A DNA stretch of 64,000 nucleotides from Cladobotryum mycophilum. Lineage: Eukaryota; Ascomycota; Sordariomycetes; Hypocreales; Hypocreaceae. The translations under genes were made by a program, and so were the position numbers. The notes under the pieces were generated by a model. It worked only from the letters and a program-made list of their open reading frames with translations. It was not told the origin of the DNA and did no database searches. The DNA lies in the NCBI GenBank assembly GCA_036429605.1, contig JAVFKD010000015.1, positions 3,867,421 through 3,931,420 on the forward strand, read 5' to 3'. This document shows, piece after piece, positions 47,820 to 59,675 of the stretch; position 1 is the first letter of the stretch, and each line of letters begins with the position of its first letter.

Positions 47820-49239
47820 CTTTCATTATTCTAAGAATGGGCCTTAGTGTCTCGGCGCGATATAGCAAGATGCTGCTTTGGCAGTAGTGCAAGTACGTGA
47901 CGTTATTTTCGCACGAGTCTACGCATGCTAATATTTGAACCCATTTGAACCGTGTTAAAACAACTGCCTCTCTGATTCTTTGTCCGATTTAAAGAAAGCT
48001 ACGTCGAACAACTAAAGCTCTTGATAATACTGCCTTCCAATGATCCAATCCACTAACCGTAGAAGTATCAGCTAGCTTTCTGAAGACGCTATCTTCTCCA
48101 ACAAGGCCCCCTTAGGTGGATGTATGCCAAGTTCAAGTGACATTTCATATCCATTCCACTATATCCATGTACTTTAGATCTCCCACAGCGTGATGGTTCT
48201 CCATGCGGCTTCCAAGATCAGCAAGCTGAAGTTCCTGGTCACTAAGATGGTGTAGCAATCGATCTTTTAAATTCACACTTGTCATGCCCTGCTTCTTCAA
48301 CTAGCTTCGGTGTCAACGGTTTTAACACTTTGGATTTGGCGATGTAGCGTCTACCGGGATAAATCTATGTTGCCTTGTCATCACACTTGGACGGTGAATA
48401 AAAGCTGGCGCTACTGGATGAAGTTTGCTTAAATGCTCTAGGAGGATTTCGCTAGCCGTGTCCAGTTTTTATAATGCCAGATGGCGAGATGATGGATCGT
48501 GGTGGATATAGAGCAACAGACACAGGATGGATGATTCCCTTTGTCTCTCCACCATTCTCATTGCTGAACTACTGACTTGGACTATTTCTATTGCTTCTAC
48601 TGACATCTCCTTCGGATGAAAAATGGTATCCAGCAATGAGGTTGCCAACTGAAATAGTGCTTACACAGTGAAAAGCGTATGCTTCTCCCACCTCCGTACC
48701 GTGTAACCATGTCTACAAGACCCTCTATCGACTCATGATTTGCAGCACGTATAGGAGTATAAGTTTGGAGCTATGACATGTCGGCGCTATTATTGATGAC
48801 TGTATCTGTGACGCCAACTAGGGCAGTAGCAATATCGTCTAAAACGACTAGGCGTGGATGAATTATATCACCTCATGTAGCGTGATTCTTTCCTTACGTA
48901 TTCAGGGTGCCAAACTCGTCTAATCTACTTTCTGCATTGCGAATGCCAATAAAATGGATATGCTTCACATTGGAGTGTGAAACTAGCCTGATAGGTAAAG
49001 CACGCCTCAAATAGCTAGTCATTCCCATGAGAACTCCACTTTCAACTTGCAAAAAATACTTGAGCTATTCGTAGCTGAGCTTCTCTGGCCGTTTGACATA
49101 GCAGGGGAACCGGGACAGGATTTTGGTTTGGAAGGAGATTTGTTGCACTATGGGTCTCATGACAAGCCTGAGCTTACAGTTGGATTTGTCCGTTATTAGA
49201 ATCTTAGTGCCTCTTAGAAACTTGGGCTTCATTCTTTCT
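47820..49239. other. Intergenic region with possible ankyrin-gene relic
   Basis: 1.4 kb without an intact gene. On the minus strand around 48680-49000, short pieces such as YTPIRAANHESIEGLV resemble ankyrin repeats but are interrupted by stops, so a dead ankyrin-repeat gene is possible. Confidence 0.3.
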
Positions 49240-49857
49240 TTAAAAAAGTGATTCTTTCCACTTTGACCAGACAAAAGTACTTCGTTCCTCCAGACTCAGC
49301 ATTGAACAAGAAATAACCTCGTAACTCAACTCGACTTTCTTCAATAGTTGACAAAATTCTCCATGATAGCTCATCCAATCTTGTGTATCCTTAGGCATCA
49401 ACCTGACTCCGTCGTCAACAAGCCAGTTTGTCCCCGTTTCGCAAACAAAAATTAAAGAGCCTGACATTCTTGCATGCAATTCTTCCCAATACCCACTGGA
49501 CAACATTGCATCAGCGGCTTCTGGGCCGACATGGCGATTGGCATATACAATTGGATCGAGTCCCGACCGATCAGATATCATCCAATCAGTTTGCCCGAGG
49601 GTCTCTCGCTCTCGGTAAAACTGGGCCTCGAGTATAAGTGATTGCAGCCGCGAGCAACGGGTCCGGTCTGATGTAATGTCCTCTGCTGTAAATCCGTATT
49701 GTCTCAGGACAGAACGAGCAACCTCCTTGATAATTGCGGGAGCTGGTACATTTAGCGATGTATCGAAAGAGCTCTGCAAAGCATTGACAAGTGAGGTTTT
49801 GCCTGTGCACTGAGCACCGACAATGTAGATACTTTTGGGGGTACTGTAATGGGTCAT
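49240..49857 (-). CDS. AAA/NadR-like P-loop NTPase
   Basis: Single exon, 205 residues, from the ATG at 49857. Walker A is GAQCTGKTS at residues 14-22 and a Walker-B-like WMISDRSGLDPIVYA lies near residue 95. This resembles AAA_28/NadR kinase-like domains, which phosphorylate small metabolites; the substrate is not known. The frame extends upstream without an ATG. It is divergent from the RdRP-helicase gene with a gap of 374 bases. Intact. Confidence 0.85.
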   Translation of the reverse strand: MTHYSTPKSIYIVGAQCTGKTSLVNALQSSFDTSLNVPAPAIIKEVARSVLRQYGFTAEDITSDRTRCSRLQSLILEAQFYRERETLGQTDWMISDRSGLDPIVYANRHVGPEAADAMLSSGYWEELHARMSGSLIFVCETGTNWLVDDGVRLMPKDTQDWMSYHGEFCQLLKKVELSYEVISCSMLSLEERSTFVWSKWKESLF

Positions 49858-50231
49858 GGCGGTGTTGAATGTCCAAATCCAGGTTCTTGTCGTTGCGGTG
49901 AGATTGCGAGAAGGGAGTCGGTTAATCTGGGACCTCGATTCGGGGCGTGGCTGGAATTTGACTTCGCACAATCATTAGTAATGATTTCCCTCATGTGGGA
50001 GGCCGACCAATTCAAGTGCGGAGAAGGGACATTCGTCACTTGACCTTACGTCTCAGAGCCATCACCGATGCTTTCGTCATTTGTGAGAAAGATAGAAAGA
50101 TACCATCTACGAAAGGTTCATACCTGTCATGAATCACAAAATAACTAACTGCACGACGGTAGCTGGCCAATTTAACACGAGGTTCTTTACAGTAACCATT
50201 AGGCTGCCCATAACCAGCCATCATTGTTGCC

Positions 50232-53200
50232 ATGCCTCGAACCACTAAGCCTCAATCATTTGAGCATGTGCTTTGCAAAAGAATCTCCCTGGATGATATG
50301 GCGTGGGATTTTGCGGTGCCGGGGTTGCCAACGTCTGGGTCGGCAAACAAGGCAAGCCTCGTTAAGATGATCAGTCTTTCAACAAAGGACTCATCGCATA
50401 AACTTGTACTCCGATATATTCCTGCTGAAACAAATCGCGCCACTCGGGAGGGGTCCTTGGATCTTTACCTCTTGATTTCCTTCGCAGATTTCCGTTCACT
50501 CAGAAATTCATTCAATGCAAAAGAGTCAGAGTCCAATCCTGTACAACCAACCACTGCACGGGAGTGCTCTGATTATGTTACGAAGCTGCTTCGCACGGGT
50601 ATCGTTATCCAGGGAGTGCACTACAATTTCTTTGGGCACAGTAATAGCCAGCTCAAATCACGAACATGCTTTTTGTACGCGGCCAGCAAGGAGGCGATTG
50701 CGAATAAGATTGAGGCGCTGGGGGATTTTACCAAAATGAAGACGGTTGCCAAAAAGGCCAAGAGAATTGGCCTACTATTTTCAACGGCAAAAGTGGCTAT
50801 GGAGGTGGACCCAAAGAGGATTGAAGATATTACAGACATTGAAACAGGCGACTACATATTTACAGATGGCTGTGGCCTGATCGAGCTCTCATTCGCTCAA
50901 GATCTGGCAAGACGCATTGGCATCGTCTTTCGGAACGTGAGATATACGCCATCCGTCTTTCAGATACGATACCGAGGCTACAAGGGAGTTATTACGCTGG
51001 ATCCAACAATGAAGAGGGCAGAATCATGGCTCAAACTACGAAAGTCGATGAAGAAGTTCAGCGGTGGTGGCGACCACTCTTTTTCAGTGGTCGAGTACTC
51101 CAAGGCAAGTATTGGAGAGCGCTCTATTGAAATTATAATACTAATTCAGTGATAGCCTTATACCTTTGGCTACCTTAATGATGAAATTATCCTTCTTCTT
51201 GACACTCTGGGTATCGATAGGCAGATGCTTCTTCACAAACAACAGGAACACTTTGACTTTCTCCAGCAAGCGACCCAGGACCCCCGGGCTGCATTTCGCT
51301 TCTTATGCTATATAAATAGGCCGGACCTTGCTGAGCGCGTCATAATGAGTTCGCTCGACTCCGTGCAGCCAGTGATTCAGCAGCTTGTCAATGCCGAGTA
51401 CGACAAGATGCTCAATAAGCGGGATGAGCAAAAATGCCGCATCCTCATTCGCAAATCCAGATTGCTTTTCGGTGTCTGTGACGCTTGGGGTGTTCTCAAG
51501 GAGGGCGAATGTGCCGTTAAAGTCACGATGGACGGAGACGGGCAAGCATACGCACTAAAGGGGATGAAAGTGCTGGTAACGAGAAATCCATGCTTACATC
51601 CTGGTGATGTGAGAAAGTTGGATGTCGTGGAACGAACGGAGCTTGCGCATTTGGTGGATTGCATTGTATTTCCAACAAGTGGCAGACGGCCCGCAGCAGA
51701 TCTAATGTCTGGTGGGGACCTGGATGGTGATACATGTAAGTGACTCACCCAGATGCTAGATCTATACAAAAATAGTACAGGTATATCATTTGCTGACCTA
51801 TGTTTGATAGTCTTTGTTACATGGGATCCAGATATCATTCCTTCGACCATGTCCCAAGCAGCGCAATATCCTGGAGTCCCCGAGCCAATCCGGTTCAAGC
51901 CTATCTCAGACGACGACCGATTAGTCTACTTTGCAAGGTACACCAATGCCTCCCTTGGGCGTGTCAAGAATTTGTACCTAAACTGGTCAAGAGCGAAGGG
52001 GTCCATGAGTCCCGAGTGCCAGGAGTTGAATAGACTCTTTTCCCAGTGCGTGGATGGCAACCGGATCAAGGATAGCCAACTGTCCAAGTTTGAAAAACCT
52101 CCAATTCCCGACCCTGAGGCGCCACCTTTCATCCTTGATTTGCTTCATGAAGAGGCAAAGAGCATCGTTGCGAAGCAAAGGAAGCCCAGGAACATTGGAA
52201 TCGAGGGCTACACTATTGACGGCCTTGAGCTACTTTTATGCAGGGATGCGGTTGCACTTTCGGAAATAGAACTTGTAAAAATGGCCGTACGTTGGTGCAG
52301 AAAGACTGGGACTATGCTTGATCATTTGATGCATGCAATCGACTTTAATGCCCTGACGGCGGAGGAAAAGTCATGGGTTCTCGCTCAGCTGCCGTCATCT
52401 ATTGACTTTCCAAGCCTTGTCTTGAACGCTCTTCACTCTTCAGAGCTGGTTACAAGATCCGAACTCGAGTATTTCCACCTCGACTATCCGGGGCTGCATT
52501 GGAAGCGAGTATACACGTCAAGTCAAGATCGCCTTGCAACATTCTTGGATGCTGCCAGCAAGAATCTCGAACTTTTTCAAAGAAAACTTATCCTATTCCG
52601 TCCCCATGAACGCCTGACACTGGCAATATACGTGCCACAGAAGATTACCGCAGCTGATGATTGCGTAGTAGACAACAGAGTCAGGTTGTTTGCCTTTTCA
52701 CACTCCCAAGGTAGTGAGACACAAAGTCGCCTCTCACTTCCTACTAAGATGGGTTATAGGTTGTTCTGCGATGAAAATTTTCTTCAACTTTTTGAAGGAA
52801 AACGAAGCAATACATGGATCTTCATTGGTCGTGCAGCTTCCAACGACAGCAGCTACAGGAATCTACCTCGAGTCCAGGATCGTAGGAAGGCAAGGGTTAC
52901 CAGCTTGGCATCAGGCGTCAACTTTGACTTTAGAGCAAGCATTGCATTGGATAAGTTCAGCAAGGGTTTACAAACTCACATAGGCAAGGTGCAGCGGGAG
53001 GGAATTTCTGCCGCCGTAAGTTGATGATGAACTGACGAATATTTGCATGGCTGACATATTTCAAGGAAATCTATATCATCACCAATCGAGATACAAAGTC
53101 TATGAAGAATCTGGATTTGTGGGAAAAATACATTGACACTGAGAAAAAGCTTCCCCTCTTTGAGCACTCTCCCAAAGACTATGACGTGCCTAATCTCAAA

Positions 53201-55622
53201 AATATTGACTGGGGGTCTCAAAATGGTCTTGTTGTGGAAATCGCAAAACATGGCAATTTTTCCGCCCTACAAGATGTCTTGGACCCGCGGACTTTGAGAA
53301 TCGCTTTCATGTGGTTCTTGGAGAGGGAACAGAAGGCGTTGCTTTTTCGTTGTTTTCAGTTTTTAGTAACGGCCATCCGGGATAACAACGTGATGGAACC
53401 CGCAGGCACCCTGCGTGTCATGACGGATTTTGCAGACTTGATACCGCACATAACTATCACATTCGCCAACCTAGGTTCTTGGAAAAAGCTCCCAGATGGT
53501 CTTGAGACTATTATGCAGAACTGTAGTAGCTTACTACTGCGCAACATTGTCCTCTCTGAGAGTGAGTATGGGGATCTTATTCTGGCGCCGTTTAAAGACA
53601 TTCTGGACAATGTGAAGTGGCTTTCGTTCACTGGATTTTCTGACTTGATTGAAACGATTGCGCTTGTTGTGCATTCTCATGAAAATGCGCTCGACCTGCT
53701 TCTTGGATGCCTGGATCAACAGCGCGACAGAATCTTCACTGGTCGGCCGGCTATCATTCATCTCCTTGTGCGCAACATGATAGGAATTGCCATGGAGCAT
53801 ATAGCGCAAGCGCAAGAAGAATCCGAAATACGTAACGAATTGCTGAATATCCAAGTTGTCGATCAGAATCCGAATAGCTTGGGAACTCAGGTTGAGGTGC
53901 TATTCCGAATAGACGCGACGGGTGGCACCCCAATGACCAATACTCATGTACGACTCACCACTGCCAGCCCACCTCAAAGCTCTCCTTTGGGGAGCAGCTA
54001 TTCTATGGATGGACTTGTGACTGAGAGTCGGCCAGGTGTCGCAAAGATTCTGTGTCTTCACCCTCTTCCGTCCTATTACAGGGACTCTTCATGGACGCTG
54101 GAAACTTGCGGGCTTTTTGTGACTACAAAAACAATGCTTGACGCTATTCGGAACCTTGCGATTCTTGAGGGAGAATGCTGCGGCATCATTGATCAGATAC
54201 TTGGTATACGCACTGTAATCCCTGCGACACTAAACACAACCGACTTCAGTCCAGACCCAACATTGAATAAGAGTCAGAATGACGCCGTAGAGGCTTCAGA
54301 AAGACACAATCTAACATGCCTGTGGGGCCCTCCAGGTACTGGCAAGACACAAACAATTGTGGCGATAATCCGAAGATTGCAGCTCGATCCTACACGGAGA
54401 ATCTTAGTAACTGCTCCCACTCATAACGCTGTCGATAATGTTATGAGGAGGTACTTGAGAAGACTGTCACAGGAGGGATGTTTACAAATCCCGAATTTGG
54501 CCCCTTTGCGAGTATCTACTGAGGTAAGTAACAGCTACTGGTGGTGATGCAAAGCTAAATTGTTGCCTGTAGATCCGAAAGGTCGGCGAGGACTTGCGAC
54601 GGTATACATGTGACGGCTTGGCGGGGGAAGAAATATACTCGAGTCATAATGCAATGCGTCAAGCCAAAAACCGGGTTGCCAAAGCTCGCATCATATTTAC
54701 AACATGTATAGGTGCGGGCGTAGGCTTTTTACGCGAAGAAACCTTTGACACGGTGATTGTGGACGAGGCATCTCAGCAAACAGAGCCCGTGTCGCTTGTG
54801 CCACTTGCCAAGGGATGTCTCAAAGCAATCCTGGTTGGCGATCACGTCCAGCTAAGGCCTACGGTACAGAATATTACTCTTGCGCTGAATTTCGATATAT
54901 CGTTATTCGAACGGCTATATACATGTCAAGTAACTCCTGGGATGGCAAAGGTGATGTTAGATACTCAATATCGGATGCACCCCTCAATCTGTGAGATGGT
55001 CTCGCGAGAATTCTACTCAAACATGCTTTTATCCGGCTTACAGGATGATGACAGACCTATGCCAGCCTCAGCCTTTCCATGGCCAGTGTCTCTGCGCGTC
55101 AATCCAGTGGCTGGTGGAAACGTGAATAGTGAACGGTTTGTCAGAATGGTCTTCATCGAGTGTTCCGAAAGGGAGGAACTAGGCGGCAAATCCAAGGCCA
55201 ACAAGACTCAAGCAGATTTATGTCTTTCGATTTGCAAGCTCTTGCGTGCAGCTTCCGCCGCCACACATCAGTATGGTGAAACGCCTTCGCTTGCAGTTCT
55301 GACACCATACACGCGCCAGGCCCAGCTTCTCAAAGGGCTTTTGGCCGGGATTGAAAAGGTAGAGGTCTCGAGCATCGATGGCTTCCAAGGTCGAGAGGCG
55401 GATGTCGTCATATTCGTCACTGTACGCTGCAATGAAAGCCGAGAGATTGGCTTTCTCAAGGATTCCCGTCGGATGAATGTAGCGCTTACGAGGGCGAGGC
55501 TGGGACTAATTGTCATTGGTAATCGAGCGACACTGACGGGTGGGAGTGAAGAAGAAGCAAGTACAGGCATGTGGAAAAGGCTATTGGCCCAGATGCAGAG
55601 CGTTGATATTGAAGCGATGTAA
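50232..55622 (+). CDS. RNA-dependent RNA polymerase fused to a UPF1/Hrr1-like SF1 helicase
   Basis: Five exons, 50232-51104, 51156-51735, 51811-53015, 53066-54523 and 54573-55622, joining to 1721 residues in one frame. The N-terminal third is a cellular (QDE-1/RDR-type) RNA-dependent RNA polymerase: FFGHSNSQLKSRTCF, YIFTDGCGLI, FQIRYRGYKGV and the catalytic GGDLDGD near residue 480. After a middle region of about 600 residues comes an SF1 helicase: Walker A GPPGTGKTQT near 1307, APTHNAVDNVM, VDEASQQTEP, GDHVQLRPTV, TQYRMHPSI, DGFQGREADVV and NVALTRAR. In fission yeast, Rdp1 and helicase Hrr1 form one complex (RDRC). Neurospora SAD-1 and SAD-3 are the counterparts. So it probably makes double-stranded RNA for silencing. 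The first intron has a GC-AG boundary. The N-terminus is shorter than in many fungal RdRPs. Confidence 0.93.
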
Positions 55623-56119
55623 TTTACTGGAACATGTTACACATTTCTCTCGCCACAAAGACTGTACACACGCAAAACGCAAACTATCTAGACAACAAGG
55701 ATCCATGGCTGCGAATGAGGAGCTATGGCACGACTGACTGATGACTCGCTCTTATATATAACTGCTCTTGAACGTGCCGTTGAACGCCCCTGTTAACGAT
55801 AATAAGTTGCTTCAAATAAATATTCAGTAGTATACAATTATGTGACTTGTCAAAAATATTGTCAATTGAAGCTTTTTCATCAAGAAATCCTTTAAGATTC
55901 TGCCCAAAAGCCTTTATGCGAAGGATGGCTGTATTACCTAGGTTAGGTACCTAGTAGTCAGTACAAATTCAGCGTACCTTCCCCCCAAATCTCAGTGGTC
56001 GTCGCCTTCTGTCAGCTTCCTTTGGAAACCTCACATGGCCTTGGGATTATCACTAGCAGCACACGTCCGCTTTCACTTCAGCTGGGCATTAACTCAAGAC
56101 CATTTACGCGTTGCTCAAC
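55623..56119. promoter_or_regulatory. Intergenic region before the acyl-CoA dehydrogenase
   Basis: About 0.5 kb that holds the 3' end of the helicase gene and the promoter of the next gene. Nothing else recognised. Confidence 0.4.
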
Positions 56120-57636
56120 ATGACGACAAGCAAGGTGCCTTTTGCAGACCCTTTGTGGCTCAGTCGGGGCATTTCTCCTTACTACAATAACAGTCACCGA
56201 CAGCTTCAGAAGGAAACGCGGGCGTACGTTGATGCACACATTCTGCCATTTTGCGAGCAATGGGAACGGCAGGGTTCCATCCCTCCAGAGGTGAGTAATT
56301 TTATTTTTCTTCGCCTGGAATTAGTTTTGCATACCTCGCAATGGCTGACTGACAACGCACCTGATGGACAGGCATTTGCAGAGCATGCTCGACGAGGTTA
56401 TATGGCGACGGCGGTGTATCCGCTCGCAAAGGACTACCTCCTGGGCCAACGCCTTCCTGGCAATGTGGCACCAAAGGAGTGGGATGGCTTCCATCAGATG
56501 ATTGTCTTGGACGAAGTTGCTCGATGCGGCTACCTCGGAGTCGTTTGGGGCTTGACCGGTGGAAACGCGATTGGAGCACCACCGCTTGTCAATCATGGCA
56601 ATGAGCAGCAGAAGCAACAATTTTTGCCATCCATTCTTAGCGGGAAAACAAGATTTTGTCTCGCCATAACAGAACCAGACGGTATGTTCAGGCTGCCTAA
56701 TATGCATAGGATCTACGGAGGAGAGGCTGACTGAACTAAGCGGGGTCTGACGTTGCCGGAATCACGACTACGGCGGAGCGCAAGGGAGACAAGTACATTG
56801 TCAACGGTGCCAAGAAATGGATCACCAATGGCATGTTTGCCGATTACTGCACAACAGCCGTACGAACAGGGGGAAAGGGCAGATCAGGTATTTCTGCTCT
56901 TATTATCCCTCTAGATGCGCCAGGGGTGACACGTCGAAAGATGGAGAACTCGGGCGTGTATGCGAGTGGTACGTGATGGTTTATGTCACAGCCAGCGCCT
57001 ACTTTCTGACTGGGTTTCAGGATCAACTTATATCGAGTTTGACAATGTTGAAGTTGCTTTATCGAATTTGATTGGCCGTGAGAATCATGGCTTTGAGATT
57101 ATCATGTCAAGTAAGTCTGTGCATATATGACAAGAAGATCGAATCGCTGATACGAATTCTGCTCGGCGCTTGTAGACTTTGATCATGAGCGCTTATGCCT
57201 TGCTTGCATCAGTCTGAGGCTGGCGAGGTGCTGTATTGAGGACGCATACGTGTACGCCAGCAAACGAGAGACTTTTGGCCGGCCGCTGCTCACCAACCAA
57301 GTTATTCGCAGCAAGTTTAGCGCAAGTGGGCGCAAAGTCGAATCGGCACATGCACTCATGGAACAACTAGTTTACATGGCTGGGGAAGCCGGCCGTGAGG
57401 CGCACATGGGTGGACTCTTCGCCAACCTCAAGGTCGTTGCTGCACAGGTCTTGGAGTTTGTCAACCGTGAGGCTCAACAAACCATGGGTGGCGTAGGTTA
57501 TTCACGAAATGGCCGGGGCGCACGCGTCGAACAGATTAGCCGTGATGTCCGGGTCATGGTTATTGGGGGAGGTAGTGAGGAAATTCTCACCGACCTTGCC
57601 TTCTCACAAGAAGAGCGAGCCTTGGCTAAGCTATAA
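56120..57636 (+). CDS. Acyl-CoA dehydrogenase family protein
   Basis: Five exons, 56120-56290, 56372-56681, 56741-56968, 57021-57110 and 57176-57636, 419 residues, the usual family size. Motifs in order: LDEVARCGYLG, FCLAITEPDAGSD across the exon 2/3 join (FAD/substrate region), IVNGAKKWITNG, YASKRETFGRPL, TMGGVGYSRNG and VIGGGSEEI near the C-terminus, the last with the glutamate that is often the catalytic base. Family enzymes oxidise acyl-CoA thioesters to enoyl-CoA with FAD. Substrate chain unknown. No obvious mitochondrial or peroxisomal signal. Intron 1 is 81 nt, a multiple of three without stops, so its retention would add 27 residues. Confidence 0.93.
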
Positions 57637-58154
57637 GACATAAGTCAGTTCTGACATTGAATATATCTTGTATACAAATAATATTATGGGGCATGTTTGC
57701 TTTTCAAGGGGAGGAACACCGCCGGTTACCACATGCAAATACTATGGCCAGACCGACGCTGTGATTTCCGCCCACCTTGCGTGGTTATTCTTTTTCGTTG
57801 GCTCTGACGGCGAGATCCGTAACCTCTGCTAATGTCTAATTCTTGGATGCGGATTCAATGCTCCACAGCTCACAAGGCATTCATCCCTTGCATCGAGCTA
57901 TGCCTAACCCAGCTAGATTACCGAAGCGATGCAGGGTTAGTGTGATCACTGCACTGATGCAATCGATGCACGTAGGAAGTGAGGTTAGGCTGCAAAACCT
58001 ATTGATGACGAAGGAGGGTTATGCGAGGCACCGACACAGCGACATGTGGTATTGGAAATAAATGTGATTTCAATGGATGACCAATGTTCCTTTTCCCATG
58101 GCATCAAGAATCGGGCACTTGGTACCTGGGAAGCCTTGGATAGTGAAAACAAGA
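57637..58154. other. Convergent gap, nothing recognised
   Basis: 0.5 kb between the acyl-CoA dehydrogenase and the 3' end of the transcription factor. No supported gene. Confidence 0.45.
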
Positions 58155-59675
58155 CTATGGCGTTTCTTGGAGTTGTTGCCAGCCTAGCTGCTGTAAATAC
58201 ATTCCTGCCTTTTGCCTACATGCTGCCGAAAGGCTAAAAGACTGGATGACTTCAAGGTACAAGGCAAGCTGCACACATGAGCCAGAATTGAGAGGCGACG
58301 CGCCTTTATGTGGTAGATCGGGAAGGAATGAAGATGTAGAGTAGTGAAGCTTGCTTGTCATCGCATCATGTTTCTCGGAGTAAATGTCTTCCCCCACTGC
58401 AATATTATCGAGCAGGATTCTTGCTGAATGGGATAACAACTCAGGAGCTGGGGCTGAAAAGTCGCCACTGCCATGTACCCAGTAAGAGGATTAGTTCTCA
58501 GAAGCTTTGACGCTTACTGTTTGTTCATTACTGACGTAGCAAGTCATGTGCCTATACTGCTTTTCGTGGAGTGTGACTTGGGCCAGTAGCTCAGTGATTG
58601 AAACCTGCAAGCTGGGTCCTGTGGAATATGCCATCCCCTTTTCCGAAGTGGAATTCTTGACCCCAACAGTGGTTAATAGATTCGAAGCCAATAGTAAAAT
58701 GTCAATCAGTCGGTCAATATCTGTCTTGCCTGACAAGACAAACGGAACAGTCTGCCATTGCTTGGACGCAAATGTCGAGGGTTCTCCACTTCTCAATGAG
58801 CAATAAACCTAGGACAGCATCATTATGTCAGTCCTAGTCACAAGCTTGGAAAAAGAGCCCTACCATGAGCAACCTGAGTGAACGAAAAAGCAAATTCATG
58901 GCGCCGGTTTGACAGTGTTCGGGTCCTCGCAACTGCAGCAAGATTGCCACACCACTCAAATGCTTGAGCCAGCTTGCAGTTGCCGAGGGGCTAATGAGTT
59001 CAAAATACAAAAGCATCATCGACGTAAGTATTTCTTGTTCACTGGGCCTGTAACCAACAAGTGTGCCGTTTTGCAAGTGTTGCGAAAGTTTGGCTTGCTG
59101 AGATTGCAATGCCGCAATGTGCCACCGCTCGGCAGATTTTTGCATTGCCAAATTGTCTGTTTCTTGTCCACAGAATGCCAGGGTCGTCGCCCGTATTGAG
59201 TGTCTCATCGAAGCATCACCAACTTGCACAAGGTCATGCAGGTAGTGCATCCATGATTGGTGGGGGGCAGAGCCAATCCTTGGTCTGGTAAATGATGAAA
59301 CAAAAATGGATAAATATTGTTGATGGAGAATGGAAGAGACACAAGGTCGGTATACGGCTAGAAGATCAAGAACCGGATCAGTGGAGAACTGAGGACAGTC
59401 ATCTGCCCCCTTTCCTTGGAAGAACTCGGACTGGTTCAGCAAACCGCGATTTGGGACAGTGGCATTAATGAAGATTGTTCCGGTCAAGGCTCCCGGGCAT
59501 TTTCTACGTGTGCGCTGGCACTGCGAACACTGCGGCTGTTTTTCATCGCACTGAATCAAGGGTATGAGTAAAGCATGTGTCTTGGAAGCATGGGAATGAG
59601 TAGAAAATGTCTTACCTTGACTTTTCGCTGTAGACAAAGAGAGCATCCTTTACTACGACTTATAGAACGAACCAT
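58155..59675 (-). CDS. Zn(II)2Cys6 transcription factor
   Basis: Four exons on the minus strand: 59675-59616, 59550-58864, 58808-58518 and 58439-58155, about 440 residues. Zinc-cluster cysteines are 11, 14, 21, 28, 31 and 38; the first intron interrupts the cluster right before Cys21. The fungal-specific middle region is visible (VLDLLAVYRPCVSSIL, then RSLRLLMVYCSLRSGEPSTF across the exon 2/3 join). Start is the ATG at 59675. The last intron (58440-58517) and the 3' end are less certain, because the C-terminal part has no motif to anchor it. It could control the neighbouring dehydrogenase or MFS gene. Target unknown. Confidence 0.82.
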
